NCBI GenBank assembly: GCA_934371475.1
Contig: CAKRNX010000109.1
Location: 1 to 7,478 of the forward strand
Direction: 5' to 3'
DNA from: an uncultured Lachnospiraceae bacterium
Lineage (GTDB): Bacteria > Bacillota > Clostridia > Lachnospirales > Lachnospiraceae
Length of the DNA stretch: 7,478 bases
The notes under the pieces were generated by a model, which was given only the letters and a program-made list of their open reading frames with translations, had not been told where the DNA came from and ran no database searches. Position numbers and translations under genes: made by a program. This document shows, piece by piece, positions 6,615 through 7,478 of the stretch; position 1 is the stretch's first letter, and every line of letters starts with the position of its first letter.

Positions 6615-6632
6615 TTTTCAAACACACTCTAG
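6615..6632 (-). repeat. Right terminal inverted repeat of the MITE-like element
   Basis: The reverse complement reads CTAGAGTGTGTTTGAAAA, matching the left repeat at 17 of 18 positions. It is followed by AGCCTGCA, leaving 61 nt to the udk start. Confidence 0.85.
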
Positions 6633-6693
6633 AGCCTGCAGCTTATGAAAAGTTTTTTAAAATGTGTTCCGGAAAGAGAAAGGAAGTACGGAT
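6633..6693 (+). promoter_or_regulatory. udk 5' leader with ribosome binding site
   Basis: This is all that remains between the element and udk. AAGGAAG at 6680-6686 lies 7 nt before the ATG at 6694 and fixes that start. An in-frame upstream codon at 6664 would add ten residues (MFRKEKGSTD) not seen in uridine kinases and would contain the ribosome site. A TAAAAT (6658-6663) could be a -10 box, but no good -35 lies 17 nt upstream, so I do not claim a promoter. Confidence 0.6.
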
Positions 6694-7302
6694 ATGGGGA
6701 CTGTTGTTATTGGGATTGCCGGGGGAACCGGTTCCGGAAAGTCTACCTTTACCAATCGTCTGAAGAAAGCGTTCGGGGATGAGGTGGCAGTGGTTTATCA
6801 CGATAACTATTACCGCCGGCAGGATGGCGTATCTTTTGAGGAGAGGAAAAAAGTCAACTATGATCATCCGGATTCTCTTGAGACAGATCTGATGGTGGAA
6901 CATTTGAAAAAACTGAAAAGAGGAGAAGCTGTTGACTGTCCGGTGTATGATTATACAAAGCACAACCGCTCCGACAGAACGGTCCATATTGAGCCCAGAC
7001 AGATCATTCTGGTGGAAGGCATTCTTCTTCTGGCGGATCCGAGAGTCAGGGAACTGATTGATATTAAGATTTTTGTAGAGGCAGATGCAGATGAGCGGAT
7101 TATCCGACGGATTGTACGGGATGTGAAAGAGCGGGGGCGGGATCTGGACAATATTGTTGTCCAGTATCTGACTACGGTGAAACCGATGCATTATCTGTAT
7201 GTGGAACCTACAAAGGCCATTGCTGATCTGGTGATCAACAGCGGCATGAATGATGTGGCGTTTGATGTCGTCAGCGCCAAGATCCGACAGCTTTTGTCGT
7301 AA
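6694..7302 (+). CDS. udk: Uridine kinase (uridine/cytidine salvage)
   Basis: 202 residues, slightly short of the ~205-213 usual for bacterial Udk but complete. It phosphorylates uridine and cytidine to UMP and CMP using ATP or GTP, in the cytoplasm. Features in order are P-loop GGTGSGKST (10-18), HDNYY (36-40), NYDHPDSLETDLM (55-67) of the nucleoside site, PVYDYTKHNR (83-92), the Walker B-like IILVEGILLL (104-113), and the arginine-rich lid RIIRRIVRDVKERGRDL (135-151), followed by VKPMHYLYVEPTKAIADLVI (162-181), which is typical of the family. The 224-nt gap and inserted element upstream suggest a transcription unit at least partly separate from the ACT/PFL pair. The gene ends 12 nt before a strong terminator. 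Phosphoribulokinase shares the fold, but these motifs favour uridine kinase. Confidence 0.95.
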   Translation: MGTVVIGIAGGTGSGKSTFTNRLKKAFGDEVAVVYHDNYYRRQDGVSFEERKKVNYDHPDSLETDLMVEHLKKLKRGEAVDCPVYDYTKHNRSDRTVHIEPRQIILVEGILLLADPRVRELIDIKIFVEADADERIIRRIVRDVKERGRDLDNIVVQYLTTVKPMHYLYVEPTKAIADLVINSGMNDVAFDVVSAKIRQLLS

Positions 7303-7314
7303 AATTTCTAAACG

Positions 7315-7368
7315 AATACCCTCTATACTGTCAAGGATATCTGCCCGGTCAGTATAGAGGGTATTTTT
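7315..7368 (+). terminator. Intrinsic terminator after udk
   Basis: AATACCCTCTATACTG (7315-7330) and CAGTATAGAGGGTATT (7350-7365) form a perfect 16-bp stem around a 19-nt loop; the 3' arm runs into TTTTT (7364-7368). It sits between convergent genes. On the minus strand the stem is followed by a broken T-rich stretch (TTCGTTTAGAAATTTT), so it may also stop the opposing transcript, less efficiently. Confidence 0.93.
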
Positions 7369-7377
7369 GATTCACTT

Positions 7378-7478
7378 TTATGCGTTTTTTTCGTCCTGGG
7401 TTTTATGCAGGTTCTTCTGCGCGGTAGAGAGCATCAGTTTGATTCGGTTCAGCTGATTTACTTCGCTGGCACCTGGGT
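7378..7478 (-). CDS. C-terminal end of an unrecognised minus-strand gene (partial)
   Basis: Read on the minus strand from the right edge, one frame is open for 32 codons and ends at TAA (complement of 7378-7380). The tail contains NQLNRIKLMLSTAQKNLHKT and finishes QDEKNA: helical, rich in Lys, Gln and Asn, as is common for a soluble protein's end. The other two minus-strand frames stop within the segment. The convergent position 9 nt past the udk terminator supports a real gene end. Too little is present to name the family. Confidence 0.5.
   Translation of the reverse strand, partial: PGASEVNQLNRIKLMLSTAQKNLHKTQDEKNA

Larger units (their letters stand above)
6466..6632. mobile_element. 167-bp palindromic MITE-like element between the PFL-like gene and udk
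   Basis: Ends are inverted repeats CTAGAGCGTGTTTGAAAA (6466-6483) and TTTTCAAACACACTCTAG (6615-6632), 17 of 18 matching. Pairing continues inward without any gap: every base i faces base 13098-i, down to CGTAGC-GAG-GCTACG (6542-6556) at the exact centre. Counting by eye, the 82 arm positions give 56 Watson-Crick pairs, 11 G-U pairs on the + strand RNA and 15 mismatches. TA at 6467-6468 and 6630-6631 could be a target duplication around a 161-bp body starting GAG and ending CTC, which would fit IS630/mariner-type mobilisation; the ends are themselves palindromic, so this is ambiguous. No transposase is encoded. One + frame is open right through to a TAG at 6630 but lacks its own ATG. Copy number cannot be judged from one window. 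Confidence 0.75.

Noticed and set aside
6357..6632. 91-codon + frame spanning the end of the PFL-like gene and the palindromic element
   Set aside because: Its first part is out of frame inside a conserved gene and its second part is the repeat; no ribosome site suits its start.
6466..6632. Reading the palindromic element as a plain intrinsic terminator, riboswitch or CRISPR repeat
   Set aside because: The terminal repeats, full-length symmetry and lack of repeated units do not fit CRISPR or known riboswitches, and a simple terminator does not need 83-base arms with matching ends.
6664..6693. Upstream start giving a 10-residue longer uridine kinase
   Set aside because: The added segment contains the AAGGAAG ribosome site for ATG 6694 and is not part of the uridine-kinase fold.

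Overview
The window looks like ordinary chromosome from a low-to-mid GC Firmicute, most likely a clostridial/Lachnospiraceae-type gut bacterium. This is an inference from several traits: strong AAGGAG-type ribosome binding sites, tight overlapping gene order, a DNA polymerase I that keeps its 5' nuclease but has lost the proofreading carboxylates, a WalJ/YycJ-type metallo-beta-lactamase protein, and an ACT-domain/PFL-like gene pair. No 16S or other marker is present, so genus cannot be given.

Layout, all on + unless stated. The left edge (1-72) holds at most the last few codons of an upstream gene. Next is a membrane-anchored zinc-finger (anti-sigma-like) protein (73-666). A packed cluster follows: polA (762-3413), coaE (3400-4020) and a walJ/yycJ-like nuclease gene (4007-4804). 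Both junctions overlap by 14 nt, so the three are almost certainly co-transcribed and translationally coupled. A strong hairpin sits on the end of walJ (4773-4797). Just after it come a small ACT-domain regulator (4821-5093) and a UPF0210/PFL-family protein (5105-6469), a conserved pair of unknown function. After a 224-nt gap comes udk (6694-7302), closed by a textbook intrinsic terminator (7315-7368). The C-terminal end of an unrecognised minus-strand gene runs in from the right edge (7378-7478).

The most unusual part is the gap between the PFL-like gene and udk. It holds a 167-bp element (6466-6632) with 18-bp terminal inverted repeats (17/18 identical). The whole element is one in-register imperfect palindrome centred on base 6549: 67 of 82 arm positions can pair (56 Watson-Crick, 11 G-U on the + strand RNA). 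It looks like a MITE or similar small non-autonomous repeat, probably inserted at a TA dinucleotide. Its left end overlaps the stop codon of the PFL-like gene.

Functionally the genes are housekeeping: DNA repair and Okazaki-fragment processing (polA), the last step of coenzyme A synthesis (coaE), a DNA-related metallohydrolase (walJ) and pyrimidine salvage (udk). I see no defence system, phage, CRISPR array, tRNA or rRNA. The only candidate for something little described is the 167-bp palindromic element.
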